A stretch of DNA of 64,000 bases from Adineta steineri. Lineage: Eukaryota > Rotifera > Eurotatoria > Adinetida > Adinetidae. Made by a program: the position numbers and the translations under genes. Position 1 is the first letter of the stretch; every line of letters starts with the position of its first letter. The notes beneath the pieces are model-generated. The model searched no databases, was not told the DNA's origin, and saw only the letters and a program-made list of their open reading frames with translations. Positions 41,941 to 52,519 of the stretch are shown piece by piece. The stretch lies in NCBI GenBank assembly GCA_905250115.1, contig CAJNOI010000100.1, positions 44,404 through 108,403 on the forward strand, written 5' to 3'.

Positions 41941-42502
41941 GATATTGAAGAGTTTTATATTTTCTTGTGTTACTACACTTTGAAAAAAAAGAGTATTAAA
42001 AAGATAGATAAGAGAACACCTTTGTTTAGTCGCCTCATCACTGAGGAGACATGACAGTGCACATTTTATTTTGTTACTACATTGAATATGTGTACAAGAA
42101 CCGCCTACGACTACTGAAACAAAATCTCAGTGGTGTCTAAATCATCTAAAATGAATTGAGATTGTTAATAATTTTATTAATAGTTTGACTGAAATGTATC
42201 TACATAAGAAGGATCTGAGCGTGCAGTCGTAACCGAGATTAAAGATGCACGCAGCGTGTTTCTCAAGTATGTAATTCAAGTTTCATCATTTAACTAAAAC
42301 TTTATTTAAAAAACAAAAAATAATAAAGCTTATGTATGTACATAAAAATAACAAATGATAATAAAAATTCATATCGATTACTGAGATTCATATTCTGAAT
42401 ATTTGTTGTACAAATCGATGATTGATATTTCGCCATATCATTATTTGAAAACTTTAAGATCAGTTATAATTGGTACATTGACATGATTTGATATATGTAC
42501 CT

Positions 42503-42548
42503 TAAGGGTGTGGGTTTATCTTATCTGTATCACCTACACCCACCCATC
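42503..42548. repeat. Telomere-like hairpin (short)
   Basis: CCTTAAGGGTGTGGGTTTA, loop TCTTATCTGTATC, then ACCTACACCCACCC. Confidence 0.65.
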
Positions 42549-43723
42549 TTGATCGTGTTTCAAAGACTATCATAACGAATGAATTGTTTCTTCGACATAG
42601 TTTCAAATCTTCTTCGTTGCTACTTTTTCTATGTATTTCTCTTGTCTCACTCAGTATCTCGTCTATTTTCGTATATTATCTTCATGAACAAATAGAAAGT
42701 CAGACACTTTTACGTCATGATGAACAAAAATAAAAACTTAATTTTGATCTGCAGCGACCGGATGTTGAAAAAACGACAACATCAAGCTTTTCGGTCCTCA
42801 AACTACTTGTTAATTTCGAAAAACGCATTCTTACTATCTACATGATGAAAGAACAACAGATATATAAGAAAAGATTTTTTAAATACTCTTGCAGGATTTA
42901 ATATTGTTAATACTTGTTCAGGTGGATTTGATCGTACTGGTTTATTCATATTTGCAAAACAAAGTTGATTAAACTCAAATACTTTTAACACGTTTTAATT
43001 TATCCATATCTAGATTTGTACTACTTGATCAGATGACATTACAATTAGAATTCATTTGTTATTGATGTTTATCTGCACCACATTCAAATTAGTTAATAAT
43101 AATAATTATTATTATTATTAAAAGAGGACAAGGAATGTTGTTCTAAAAATATTTTATATTTAATAAACTCTTTGTCTTTTGATTTTATCTACTGTAACCT
43201 GTTTTCAATGAAAAGAATAATTTCTCCCACAAATAAATATTACATTTACAAAATTATATTTTATAATGATAAATCTTTTTTCTTGCTTTTATTTCATTAT
43301 TTCATATGAAAATATATTTATCCAGGCGTTGAAAAGTAGAATTAAAAAACTAATTGTCTCAATTGACTATGATGAAAGAATGTTGACTGAAAAATTTTGA
43401 GTGTATATACTTAATTACATATTGAAATCTAAAAATAATGTATTCCAGACTATATTATAAATTCTTCTATTCATTCTATTGACGAACAATTGTCATATTT
43501 AGTGTTCATAGAATGAGAAATGAACTTTAAATAATTCAGTAGATCTCTGATAAAAGAATTATCAATGTTATTAAGTTCATACTCCAAAAAAACAGAAAAA
43601 TGATATTCAAGTAAAAGAGTAGATTGTAAATCAACTTCTATTCTTTTCTTTGGAATAGTAACGAGTACAACAGATAAAACGAGTCTCTCAGTATTTTATA
43701 AACATCTCTCTCAGACTTTGACG

Positions 43724-43885
43724 TATATACTTGATTTTTTTCGGATAGATAGCCCGTAGAATTCTTTACAAAATCAGATGAAAACAGCACTTCAAACGTA
43801 TAGAGTAAGGTCTTATATCTGTTTATCTAAAATAATTTCACGCGTTATCTGTTCGAAAAAAAATCAAGTATATAGGTCAAAATTT
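43724..43885. repeat. Imperfect inverted repeat (small foldback)
   Basis: GTATATACTTGATTTTTTTC at about 43731 is repeated inverted as GAAAAAAAATCAAGTATATA at about 43855. The ATC-rich inner flanks also pair in part. No coding content. Confidence 0.55.
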
Positions 43886-44139
43886 ATGCGAGATATTTTA
43901 CTCGTTAGTTGATAAATCCATAGAGATTAAAATTTATTATAAAGACATTGCCATGAAAATTAAGAAGAAAAACAATTTCTATGAAATCTTTCATAGAAAA
44001 TATAAAAAAAATAATTTTCTAAGTGTCAGAACATATAAGAGCTACATAAAAATAATCTCATATTTGTTAATAATTATAAATATTCTAAAATAATTTAACA
44101 AGTTTTTTTTATACTTTAGCATCATTTTTAAACATAGAG

Positions 44140-45135
44140 ATGTCCTCGTCAATTTTATCAGCTGTTCAATACGACATCAATTTTTATGGAAATTTAGTTT
44201 TTATGATCTTTGGAACTATTGGTAATATTTTTATTATTATACTATTCAATAAACACCATCAAAATGCATGTGCAATTTATTTAAAATATTCAGCGATAGT
44301 CAACACTATTAATCTAATATATTACATACCACTTCGGATATTTCCTATTGATTACAGTCGGGGAACACGAGATGTACTTATTCTATGCAAAATAACTATT
44401 TATATACCAAATGTTATTGGACAAATTGCGAAAACATTTGTTGTAATGGCATGTATTGACCGGTATCTAATTACAAGTGATCGTGTTTCTTTTCGAGCAT
44501 TTAGTACACCCAAACGAGCAAAATTCGTAATCATTTTCGCAATTATTTTTTGGATTATATTTCCTATTCATGCTCCAATAATGCAAACAATTATTAATGG
44601 ACAATGTGTAAAATATGGCATTTATTTAACAATTTATACTTTCTATGCAATTGTATTTATTGGTGGAGGTCCAATAATTATATTAATTATATTCAGTTAT
44701 TTAACTTATCGAAATATGCGACAAATGAAGGCTCGTATTCAACCAATTCCGATTCATACAACTACTGAAAATAATTCTATTCGACGTAAAGATCGAGATT
44801 TATTAATTATTGTTATTGCTGAAGTATTTGTCTATCTTATGACAACATCTTTATATCCTATAATTCTTTTAGAAATGGTGATTAGTCAATATGCAATACC
44901 AAATAAAAGTATTCAATATACACAAATTGAAAATTTTATAAATAATTTTTCAATATTCTTATTATATATTATTTCTGCAATACCTTTTTACATCTACTTG
45001 ATTTCATCAAAAGCATTTCGTCGAGATTTTACACAATTAATTATACATATTTATCAAAAATTAACTAGACAATCAAATAATCAGACTATTCCCAGATCAC
45101 AGCACACATTAAACCAACAAGAAACTCGCGCTTAA
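44140..45135 (+). CDS. Rhodopsin-like seven-transmembrane receptor, 331 aa
   Basis: Intronless frame with seven hydrophobic segments. The first helix carries GTIGNIFIII (the GxxGN pattern of helix 1). Helix 3 ends in MACIDRYLITSD with a clear DRY-type motif. A Cys in ILCKITIY before helix 3 and another in NGQCVKYG can form the conserved extracellular disulfide. Helix 7 ends IPFYIYLISSKAFRRDF, a divergent NPxxY plus helix-8 region. The basic third intracellular loop (RRKDRDLL) suits G-protein coupling. It is more canonical than the receptor at 14.5 kb. FMRFamide/peptide receptor type is likely, but the ligand cannot be inferred. Confidence 0.85.
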   Translation: MSSSILSAVQYDINFYGNLVFMIFGTIGNIFIIILFNKHHQNACAIYLKYSAIVNTINLIYYIPLRIFPIDYSRGTRDVLILCKITIYIPNVIGQIAKTFVVMACIDRYLITSDRVSFRAFSTPKRAKFVIIFAIIFWIIFPIHAPIMQTIINGQCVKYGIYLTIYTFYAIVFIGGGPIIILIIFSYLTYRNMRQMKARIQPIPIHTTTENNSIRRKDRDLLIIVIAEVFVYLMTTSLYPIILLEMVISQYAIPNKSIQYTQIENFINNFSIFLLYIISAIPFYIYLISSKAFRRDFTQLIIHIYQKLTRQSNNQTIPRSQHTLNQQETRA

Positions 45136-45380
45136 ATCACATAACTTTAATACATTTTAGAATATTGTTTTGTCTTGTATTTTATCATAAATATATGTCT
45201 TGACTAAAAATTTAATAAATATAATAGAAAAAACGACAGCTTTAAATTTCATAACTAGTTTTTTTAAATTCTAAACCGACATTATTAAGACAAAATCACA
45301 ACCATTTTAATCAACATATACACACAAAAAAATTAACATGCTCATGTGTTCCACAGTATATCAATATGTCTAGAAATCAT

Positions 45381-48287
45381 TTATTTGTTTTGTACGTCTT
45401 TGAGATTATTTCTATATAACTGAATATCACGATGATTTGAAGATAATGATTGTTGTGCAATTTGTACAGCATGTTCATAAAATGTACGAGCTTCTGCAAA
45501 ATTACTCATGTTTTCATATACCAAACCAATGTTGTTGTAGGAAGAAGCTAAATTAGGATGATTTGGATGAAGTGATTGTTTTCTGATTTCAAGAGCTTTT
45601 TCATGAGATAAAAGTGCTTTAAAATAATTATCCATACTGTAATGCACTACACCAATGTTGTTATAGGATTTAGCCAAATCTGGATGATTCGCAGGAAGTG
45701 ATTGCTGTTGAATTTCAAAAGCTTTTTCATAATAAGAAAGTGCTTTCGGAAAATTACCCATCTTGGCATAGACATTGCCAATATTACCGTAGGAAGAAGG
45801 CAAAGCAGGATGATTGGAAGGAAGTGATTGCTGTCGGATTTCAAGGACTTTTTCATAAGATGAAAGTGCCTTCGGATAATTACCCATGTTGTCATGCATT
45901 GCACCGATCTTGTTATTGGAAGACGCCAAATCTGGGTGGTTATCAGGAAGTGACTGTTGTCGAATTTCAAGAGCTTTTTCATAAGATAAAAGTGCTTTGG
46001 GATAATCATCCATGTTTCTATGCACTACCCCAATATTGTTGTAGGAAGAAGCCAAATCAGGATGATTGCGAGGAAGTGATTGTTGTTGAATTTCAAGGGC
46101 TTTTTCATAAGATAAAAGTGCTTTTGGATAATCACCCATGTTGTAATATACATTACCAATGGCTACGTAAGACTTAGCCAAATCAGGATGATTGGCAAGA
46201 AGTGATTGTTGTTGAATTTTAAAGGCTTTTTCATGACATGAAAGGGCTTTTGGATAATTACCCATGTTGCAGTGCACATTACCAATATTACCGTAGGACT
46301 TAGCTAAATCGGAATGATCAGAAGGAAGTGATTGTTGTTGAATTTCAAAGGCTTTTTCATAATAAGAAAGTGCTTCCGAATAATTACCCACGTTTCTATG
46401 CACTGAACCAAGATTGTTGTAGGAAGAAGCCAAATCGGGATGATTGGCAAGAAGTGATTGTCGTTGAATCTCAAGGGCTTTTTCATAAGACGAAAGTGCT
46501 TTCTGATAATTAGCCATGTTTTTATACACTAAACCAATGTTGTTATAGGAAGAAGCTAAATCAGGATGATTGGGAGAAAGTGATTGTTGCCAAATTTCAA
46601 GGGCTTTTTCATTAGATGAAAGTGCTTTTGAATAATTACCCATGTTTCTATGCACTACACCAATATTATTGTAGGAAGAAGCCAAATCAGAATGATTGGG
46701 AGGAAGTGATCTTTGCTGAATTTCAAGAACTTTTTCATAAGACGAAAGTGCTTTTGAATAATTATTCATGTTGTAATGCACTGAACCAATATTGTTGTAG
46801 GAAGCAATCAGATCAGGATGATTGGGAGGAAGAGTTTTTTGATTGATAGTCAGTGATTTTTCATACAATACAAGTGCTTCTTGATATTTTCCTTGATCAT
46901 CTTTGATTAAACCAAGTTGATGATAAATAGGTACCCTGTTTTTATCATCGTTTGTTTGATCAAGTAAAACTTGATAAATGTCTTCAGCCTTGTCAAATTG
47001 ACCCATTTTACGTAATACCATACCCAATCTGTTCCATCCTTCAGTGTCTGAATAACTCTCTTTTCGAATGTAATCAGTAAGTCTGTTCAATTCTGGATCG
47101 TTGTCAGCAGTAAGTGTCAAGTTAACTTCACATAGACGATTGTTTCCACCCATCTGTTTAATATCCTGTACACGAAACACGCTGTGCATCGAAAATAAGA
47201 CTTCTTCTCCCTCCTTGAAGGAACTGATACCAGCAATTAAGGCAAATGGTGATGTCGATTGAGAGGGGTCTACTTTCATAATGAAAAGTATTCCAACTAA
47301 ATCTGGATTGGCCTGATTACTTTCAGCAAAAGAATAGCAAAGATCACGTTCTTTACTAGTCGACAAGAAATTATTGAATGAAATCAGACCACCTTTAATT
47401 TTGATCATTTGCTCAAAATCTTTTGCAGATAAACCTTGACCTCGGTAAACGGTGAAGGTGTCAGCAGCAGTGGAACCAACATATTGCTCTTGGTGTAGTT
47501 GTTCAATGTGTCGATGCAAATCACTAATGAAGAAACCCATATGTGTAATGATATCACCATCCATCAACCGTAATGCACGATTGAGCATGGGATACAAGAA
47601 CGTTTGGCAGGTGTACCAATAAATTGGTGTTTTGTTGTGGTATTCATCTTCCAACTGTTGGATATTTTTAAGTTCTTTTTTATTACCTACAAAAGCATTG
47701 CGACAGTAGTCAAAATATTCTTGGATATGTTTTTGTTCGAATTTGATGGTCAAGAAGATTTCTTTAATGATCTGAGTGTACATAAAAGAAGGATCTAATT
47801 GATCCAACTTTTTATTTGCTCCCACGAAACTCATGGGAATGGCGTTTTGCTCACATTGATGAGCAGCTTCCTTGAGTGCTTCACAAATGGGTGTAATATC
47901 TGTGAAGACACCCTTTATTTTAGGCCACTCTTTGACCCATTGTTCATCATGTTTTTGGTTGCCACAACAAATAAAAATCGAGTCAACTTGAAACATATTG
48001 TGCACACGGGGCACAATTTGTTGCCCAAGTGATTCGGACACAATCATGCATACCTTGTTATCGACGACAGTTTGAATGAATTCGAGACATTGATCACTAT
48101 CTGTAAATGTGTTGATATCATTCACAATACATCGCAGTTTTGTGATTGTATTTTGACAACCATCATTTGTTTCGTCAATGTTACTGTCTAACCAGATTAG
48201 GAGAACATTTTGTGTTTGTTGGGTATTGATACGTCGACGACCTTTTGGAACTGTAGATGTATTTGTTATTGATTTTTCTTTGTTCAT
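45381..48287 (-). CDS. ADP-ribosyltransferase with kinesin-light-chain TPR array, 968 aa
   Basis: Intronless. Residues ~25-155 form an alpha/beta domain (NVLLIWLDSNID...VCMIVSESLG...IFICCGN) resembling a receiver- or TIR-like Rossmannoid fold, family unassigned. Residues ~160-400 are an arginine-type ADP-ribosyltransferase fold of the R-S-E class: VYRGQG (Arg), SFNNFLSTS (Ser) and EGEEVLF (catalytic Glu pair). These enzymes move ADP-ribose from NAD+ to protein side chains. Residues ~405-960 hold about 13 TPRs, mostly 42 residues long (SYNNIGVVH.NMGNY.KALS.YEKALEI.QQSLP.NHPDLA), as in kinesin light chain. This ART-TPR layout is common in bdelloids. No signal peptide is present, so it is probably intracellular. 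Target proteins are unknown. Confidence 0.9.
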   Translation of the reverse strand: MNKEKSITNTSTVPKGRRRINTQQTQNVLLIWLDSNIDETNDGCQNTITKLRCIVNDINTFTDSDQCLEFIQTVVDNKVCMIVSESLGQQIVPRVHNMFQVDSIFICCGNQKHDEQWVKEWPKIKGVFTDITPICEALKEAAHQCEQNAIPMSFVGANKKLDQLDPSFMYTQIIKEIFLTIKFEQKHIQEYFDYCRNAFVGNKKELKNIQQLEDEYHNKTPIYWYTCQTFLYPMLNRALRLMDGDIITHMGFFISDLHRHIEQLHQEQYVGSTAADTFTVYRGQGLSAKDFEQMIKIKGGLISFNNFLSTSKERDLCYSFAESNQANPDLVGILFIMKVDPSQSTSPFALIAGISSFKEGEEVLFSMHSVFRVQDIKQMGGNNRLCEVNLTLTADNDPELNRLTDYIRKESYSDTEGWNRLGMVLRKMGQFDKAEDIYQVLLDQTNDDKNRVPIYHQLGLIKDDQGKYQEALVLYEKSLTINQKTLPPNHPDLIASYNNIGSVHYNMNNYSKALSSYEKVLEIQQRSLPPNHSDLASSYNNIGVVHRNMGNYSKALSSNEKALEIWQQSLSPNHPDLASSYNNIGLVYKNMANYQKALSSYEKALEIQRQSLLANHPDLASSYNNLGSVHRNVGNYSEALSYYEKAFEIQQQSLPSDHSDLAKSYGNIGNVHCNMGNYPKALSCHEKAFKIQQQSLLANHPDLAKSYVAIGNVYYNMGDYPKALLSYEKALEIQQQSLPRNHPDLASSYNNIGVVHRNMDDYPKALLSYEKALEIRQQSLPDNHPDLASSNNKIGAMHDNMGNYPKALSSYEKVLEIRQQSLPSNHPALPSSYGNIGNVYAKMGNFPKALSYYEKAFEIQQQSLPANHPDLAKSYNNIGVVHYSMDNYFKALLSHEKALEIRKQSLHPNHPNLASSYNNIGLVYENMSNFAEARTFYEHAVQIAQQSLSSNHRDIQLYRNNLKDVQNK
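45420..46930 (-). repeat. 126-bp tandem repeats encoding TPR units
   Basis: Eleven to twelve consecutive 42-codon units with high mutual similarity at DNA level (AACATTGGT.TAGTGCA..GAAACATGG-like blocks). Such arrays expand and contract by unequal exchange, so unit number may vary between alleles. Confidence 0.85.
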
Positions 48288-48879
48288 TGTTTGCTGCGCG
48301 AATGGTTTGAATTGTAGTCACCGTGTAAAATTTACTAGCAAAGTAATAATCAAAAACGATTCTTTTTATAGTTGTCTACTTCGTTTCGAAATGTTTTATC
48401 TTTAGTTATTTATGATGTTGCGATGAAAAAAAACAACTGAAGAACGAAAAAAGTAAACTGGTGAGATATTGTTATATCTCTGATAAACAACCAGAAAGTC
48501 TACAAACAATAGGTGTTCTATCTTCTTTGATGGAGAAAAAACGTGGAGATTCATATTTATTATTGGAGAATTCTAAGTAAAAAAAAGTATTTACAATGGT
48601 AAATATTGACTGAATCACATAATTCGTCATCGCGAATTAGTAGGCATGCTGTTTTTCAAAAATGTTTAAACTAGTTTTTATCGTTTTTCTTGCTGTATTC
48701 TGTTGACTGAAAGCCTGTGTATAACCATTATGTAGATAGCAAAGATAAACTTGAAAAAAAAATGTATTTGTCATTAGCAAACGTAGAAAAAAAAATGAAA
48801 TCGACAGAAAAATTCTTCAAATAGTATTGTTTCTCATAAATACAATTTAAAAAATAATACCATTAATACATACACATCA
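48288..48879. other. Intergenic, nothing recognised
   Basis: AT-rich 5' flank of the ART-TPR gene. No defined motif is supported. Confidence 0.4.
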
Positions 48880-49410
48880 TGGGATGAATATTTATTTGAT
48901 GACAGCTGTACAGGTGAAAATGAAAAAGAAAAAGAGCAAGCCTCATTGCAAGGCGGTGAAAACTGTCAAAGTCAAAATAATGAACGTACAACTACTGCAA
49001 CAATTGCTTTAAGTGCTCTTAATCGTTATGTTCACCATCAAATGCATTTAAAACAAATCGAAATAAATTGGCGTGTGAAAGAAGAAACTCATTAAACTAA
49101 AATGTGTAAGATTGGATTTTCATTTTCGATGGAATACCACGTACATTATGTTATCACGATTTCTTGCTATTAATACAATAATTATAGATATTACATTATC
49201 ACCTAATCATGAAATTCGTTTAAGAAAGCAAAAATATGAAAAACTTCAAAATTTATCACTTTTTCGTGACGGATTGGTTATATTTATCAACATTAAAATT
49301 TGTTTCATGTCCTTTTTATGAAGAAACTGCAGTACTATCAGGTTCAAAATATCCAACTTTATCAATTGCATTTCATGTATTAAATGGATTAAAACTATTC
49401 GTAACATCAT
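48880..49410 (+). pseudogene. hAT transposase relic
   Basis: Frameshifted fragments on the plus strand read like the C-terminal part of a hAT transposase. The clearest is EETAVLSGSKYPTLSIAF (about 49325-49375), matching the L.GS.YPTLS...P block before the hAT dimerisation domain of BED-finger/RICESLEEPER-like elements. Upstream, LSPNHEIRLRKQKYEKLQ and an Asn/Gln-rich acidic stretch (ENEKEKEQASLQGGEN) are in other frames. Multiple stops and frame changes show it is inactive. Confidence 0.65.
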
Positions 49411-49751
49411 AAGTGGAAAACCCGAAAATTAGAGATCGTACACAAATTTAAGTACCTGGGTTTTACTTGGACTAGTAAAATGTCACTGAAAATGGCAGAA
49501 TTATAATTGATTTCTCGATTTGAAAAATAAATTATTCACGATATAATCGATTCTCCACATGAAAAAGTAAGTTTCTTCAAAAACATCGAAGGAACTAAGG
49601 CCAATAAAGAATAAACATCTTTTTATTTCATCTAAGCTTTCAAAATTTTGAAAACTTTAAGAAAAATTAGGCTGTTTATAAAAGATTGTTTTTCAACGAT
49701 AATCGAAGAATTTTGAAAGATAAATCATATGACTATCATTTATCTGTATAG

Positions 49752-49901
49752 GTTCATCTTCAAATGTTGTCGAATTCTGTCAATGCTATTCAATTAATCG
49801 ACGGATCATGTGAACAAATATTCAATTATAGCTCGTCCTTATCTGATCGTTTTCAAGAGAGTTTGAGCAATATTGAAAAGGAGCTCGATAGTGATGATTA
49901 G
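49752..49901 (+). CDS. Possible orphan terminal exon, 49 aa
   Basis: After an acceptor-like TATCTGTATAG an open phase-0 segment encodes VHLQMLSNSVNAIQLIDGSC and ends SNIEKELDSDD before TAG. Codon use and the acidic C-terminus look protein-like. A possible donor (AAAGTAAGT) lies at about 49567, but its exon is not convincing. It may be a remnant of the same broken element or gene as the hAT relic upstream. Confidence 0.3.
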   Translation, partial: VHLQMLSNSVNAIQLIDGSCEQIFNYSSSLSDRFQESLSNIEKELDSDD

Positions 49902-49932
49902 TCACTAGTAAAGTCAGCACATCTCATTTTCT

Positions 49933-49998
49933 TGAGGGTGTGGGCTTAATATCGGTTTAGAGAAGATTGATATCCGCGCTCACACCCACAGCCTTAAG
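49933..49998. repeat. Telomere-like hairpin beside duplicated block 1
   Basis: TTTTCTTGAGGGTGTGGGC, loop with AGAGAAGATTGATATCC, then GCTCACACCCACAGCC and TTAAGAAAA. The outer TTTTCTT / AAGAAAA also pair. Confidence 0.7.
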
Positions 49999-50020
49999 AA
50001 AAAAAACGTTTTTTGTTAAA

Positions 50021-50250
50021 ATGAATAATTAGTTGTTGAAGATGTATCTTTTCTTTTTTTAATGTGTTCATGCTTGTGAGAAAGCAATTGTGTATATAAG
50101 TTGTTAAAATAGGAAATAACAATATATTCATATTATTTTAAGTAAAAAAAAAGCAATTATCGTCAAATGATATTTTATAATAATATATTTAATTAGATTT
50201 TATAAAAATTTATATATTCATATAAACAGGAATGAATGTGACTATTTTTC
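50021..50250 (+). repeat. Duplicated block 1, second copy (see 24667-24870)
   Basis: Direct, diverged copy of the segment at 24.7 kb. It lies immediately after a telomere-like hairpin, which the 24-kb copy lacks. Confidence 0.7.
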
Positions 50251-50703
50251 ATTAATTTTTTTTTGAGAAAAGCATCTTATTATATATGCTTCTTCTTTTT
50301 TAAAATCTATACTAGCCAATAACTGAATCGTTTTGCAGAAGAAAAAAGATCATGCCTGCAACACAAAAACTTAAAATAAAATAATTCAAGAGAAATATCA
50401 CTTAGAAATGGCATTTCTCTCAACTTCTTTTTCTCCAAAATTTTAGTCTCTTATTTTTTTTTCTTTTCTAACAAAAAACTATATAATCATTAAAAAATTG
50501 AAGCAAGTACACATAAAAAGTAAGTATCATTGAGATGTATGTGGAAAATAAATGACGTTCTTCTTTTCTATAATCTTTTATTAGTATCTAAATAAAATCA
50601 AAATAGTAACAGGTTTCAACAATTGATTTAATTACAATATAATCAATTACTTCATTTTTTTAGACAACTAATTCTTTCTAGTTCCATAATTGGTAGTTTT
50701 GCA

Positions 50704-51669
50704 ATGACGAATAAAGCCATAAACTTAACGATCATTGTCATCATTATTATTATTGGATTCGGCGCGGTTTACATTCATTTTCCAATATACCGTAATTATC
50801 AAATATTAGCAAAATTTTATCAGAGAAACAGAACTAATCGTCCTTCTGGATTTGGTGGCGGTGTTGTTGTATTTGATGGAAATAAGAAACAGTTTGTAAC
50901 AATGGTTCAAAGAAGCATGTTTACTCTTAATGCTCAAGGATATATTCCTATGCCAGATACAATAAAAAGAGTTTGGATAGATGTTGGTTCAAATATTGGA
51001 GCATTCTTAGCAGGAGACTCCGTATACAGTGCAGTTTATTGGCCTAATCGAATAAAGAAATCTGCTCGAGATGAGTTTCGAGATGCAAATGATATAATGG
51101 GAATTGCTATCGATCCAAATTCCATATACTATGAAGGTTTATCTAAAATTCCTAGAATTATACCAATCATTGCGGCTATTTATACTGTTGAAGGTACACA
51201 AATATTTTATGAATATCCTGTTGATGGTTGTAGCAGTTTACTTGAACCAAATTCTGCTCTTGACCCAAGTTATTTAGGGGATAATGTAATCATCGGATGC
51301 CATCACGTGAAGAAAATGACTGGAGTTTCGACAATACGTTTGGAAACAATACTATCACTCATTGATCCTCGTTTGGACATTGAATTCTTAAAAATTGATG
51401 CGCAAGGTACCGACTTAGAGGTAGCTCAAAGTGCTGGAGCACAACTCAAAAGAATAGGAAAAATTGTTATTGAAACACAAAAACAAGTTTCAAACAATAA
51501 TAAAACAAACAATTTTTTATATAAAAACCAAATTTCTGCTCAAGAGAGTGTGAAATGGATGGCCGAACATGACTTTATATTTGATGAAAAGCAATCGTTT
51601 CCAAATAATTTACTGATTCAAGAATTCAATTATGTATTTAATAATCGTTACCGTAACAATACAACATAA
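50704..51669 (+). CDS. Membrane-anchored FkbM-family methyltransferase, 321 aa
   Basis: Intronless. Residues ~8-27 form an N-terminal hydrophobic anchor (IIVIIIIIGFGAVYIHFP). The lumenal/cytosolic domain holds the SAM-binding motif I (VWIDVGSNIGAF), an acidic turn (IAIDPN) and the FkbM hallmark near residue 225 (IEFLKIDAQGTDLEVAQSAG). A central CSSLLEPN/ESV region follows the same family pattern. FkbM enzymes O-methylate sugars or natural products using S-adenosylmethionine. Here a Golgi/ER type II enzyme acting on glycans is a reasonable inference. The gene lies between two blocks duplicated at 24.7-25.8 kb, where no such gene is present. The family is widespread in bacteria, so transfer is possible. 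Confidence 0.87.
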   Translation: MTNKAINLTIIVIIIIIGFGAVYIHFPIYRNYQILAKFYQRNRTNRPSGFGGGVVVFDGNKKQFVTMVQRSMFTLNAQGYIPMPDTIKRVWIDVGSNIGAFLAGDSVYSAVYWPNRIKKSARDEFRDANDIMGIAIDPNSIYYEGLSKIPRIIPIIAAIYTVEGTQIFYEYPVDGCSSLLEPNSALDPSYLGDNVIIGCHHVKKMTGVSTIRLETILSLIDPRLDIEFLKIDAQGTDLEVAQSAGAQLKRIGKIVIETQKQVSNNNKTNNFLYKNQISAQESVKWMAEHDFIFDEKQSFPNNLLIQEFNYVFNNRYRNNTT

Positions 51670-52519
51670 ACTATCATGATAAAACGAGATCACATACGAA
51701 TGAACAATAAAAAACAGATTTTTTGAACGCCTATAGATGTATACATACTATCTTTAATTATTCAATATTGGTCACGTAATTCTACATATGACTCAATGTA
51801 GAAACGCTTTGCGAATGAACATTACTAATATATTGGATAATGAAGTAAAACGTAAAAACATTAATTGGGCATAAAAAGGGTAATTCGTATGTTTTAGTTC
51901 GTTTTATTGGACAGATACTTTTAATACTATACTCTAACAAGGATAGATGTGTACATGAATGTAAACACTTTATTCGCTTATCACCCACACCCACCCTTTA
52001 GGAAAAATAAAAATCATGAGTAGAGATCAATAAATAAAATATGATATATCTTGGCAGTTACTCCTATAGTAATATCTCTTGTTAAGATTCGAAATATTCA
52101 AATTCAAAAAATTAATTTAAGTCTTTAAATAGATCTTTTATGATAGTTTTTGATATGATGTGTGATAATTAACGTTTTTCTTTTTATTGTTCAATAATAT
52201 TAATGTGAAAAACTTTTTCAACAAGTTAGATTCTATCCACTTGAACAATTCCATGTCTGCAATGAATATATAAAAATAACGATGATAATGGGATAGATTG
52301 TTATTTGCATCAAGTACTATGTTCAATATTTTTGCTTTTAGTTGTCATCAAAATAAAATCTATTACACTTAAAAAAGAGTTTTATTATATACATTAATAT
52401 TTTATTCAAAGAATATCATTCCCCTTCATTTATATAGAAAAATAAAATTCTTCATATTTATTAAAATAAATAATGTTAATTCTTTTGTTTTTATTTGGAA
52501 ACTATAAAAAAAGTAATAA
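51670..52519. other. Intergenic with telomere-like C-rich arm and duplicated block 2
   Basis: CACCCACACCCACCC sits at 51983-51997, just before duplicated block 2 (52010-52265). No gene is recognised. Confidence 0.5.
52010..52265 (+). repeat. Duplicated block 2, second copy (see 25540-25800)
   Basis: Same order and strand as the copy at 25.5 kb, about 2 kb from block 1 here versus about 0.7 kb there. Confidence 0.6.

Larger units (their letters stand above)
41941..44139. other. Intergenic, 2.2 kb, with telomere-like hairpin and foldback
   Basis: No gene is recognised. It contains a telomere-like hairpin at 42503-42548, a short AAT/ATT microsatellite near 43105 and an imperfect inverted repeat around 43724-43885. 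Confidence 0.5.

Noticed and set aside
45647-46846. Extra frames on both strands across the TPR array
   Set aside because: They repeat with the 126-bp period of the TPR units and have no independent coding signal.
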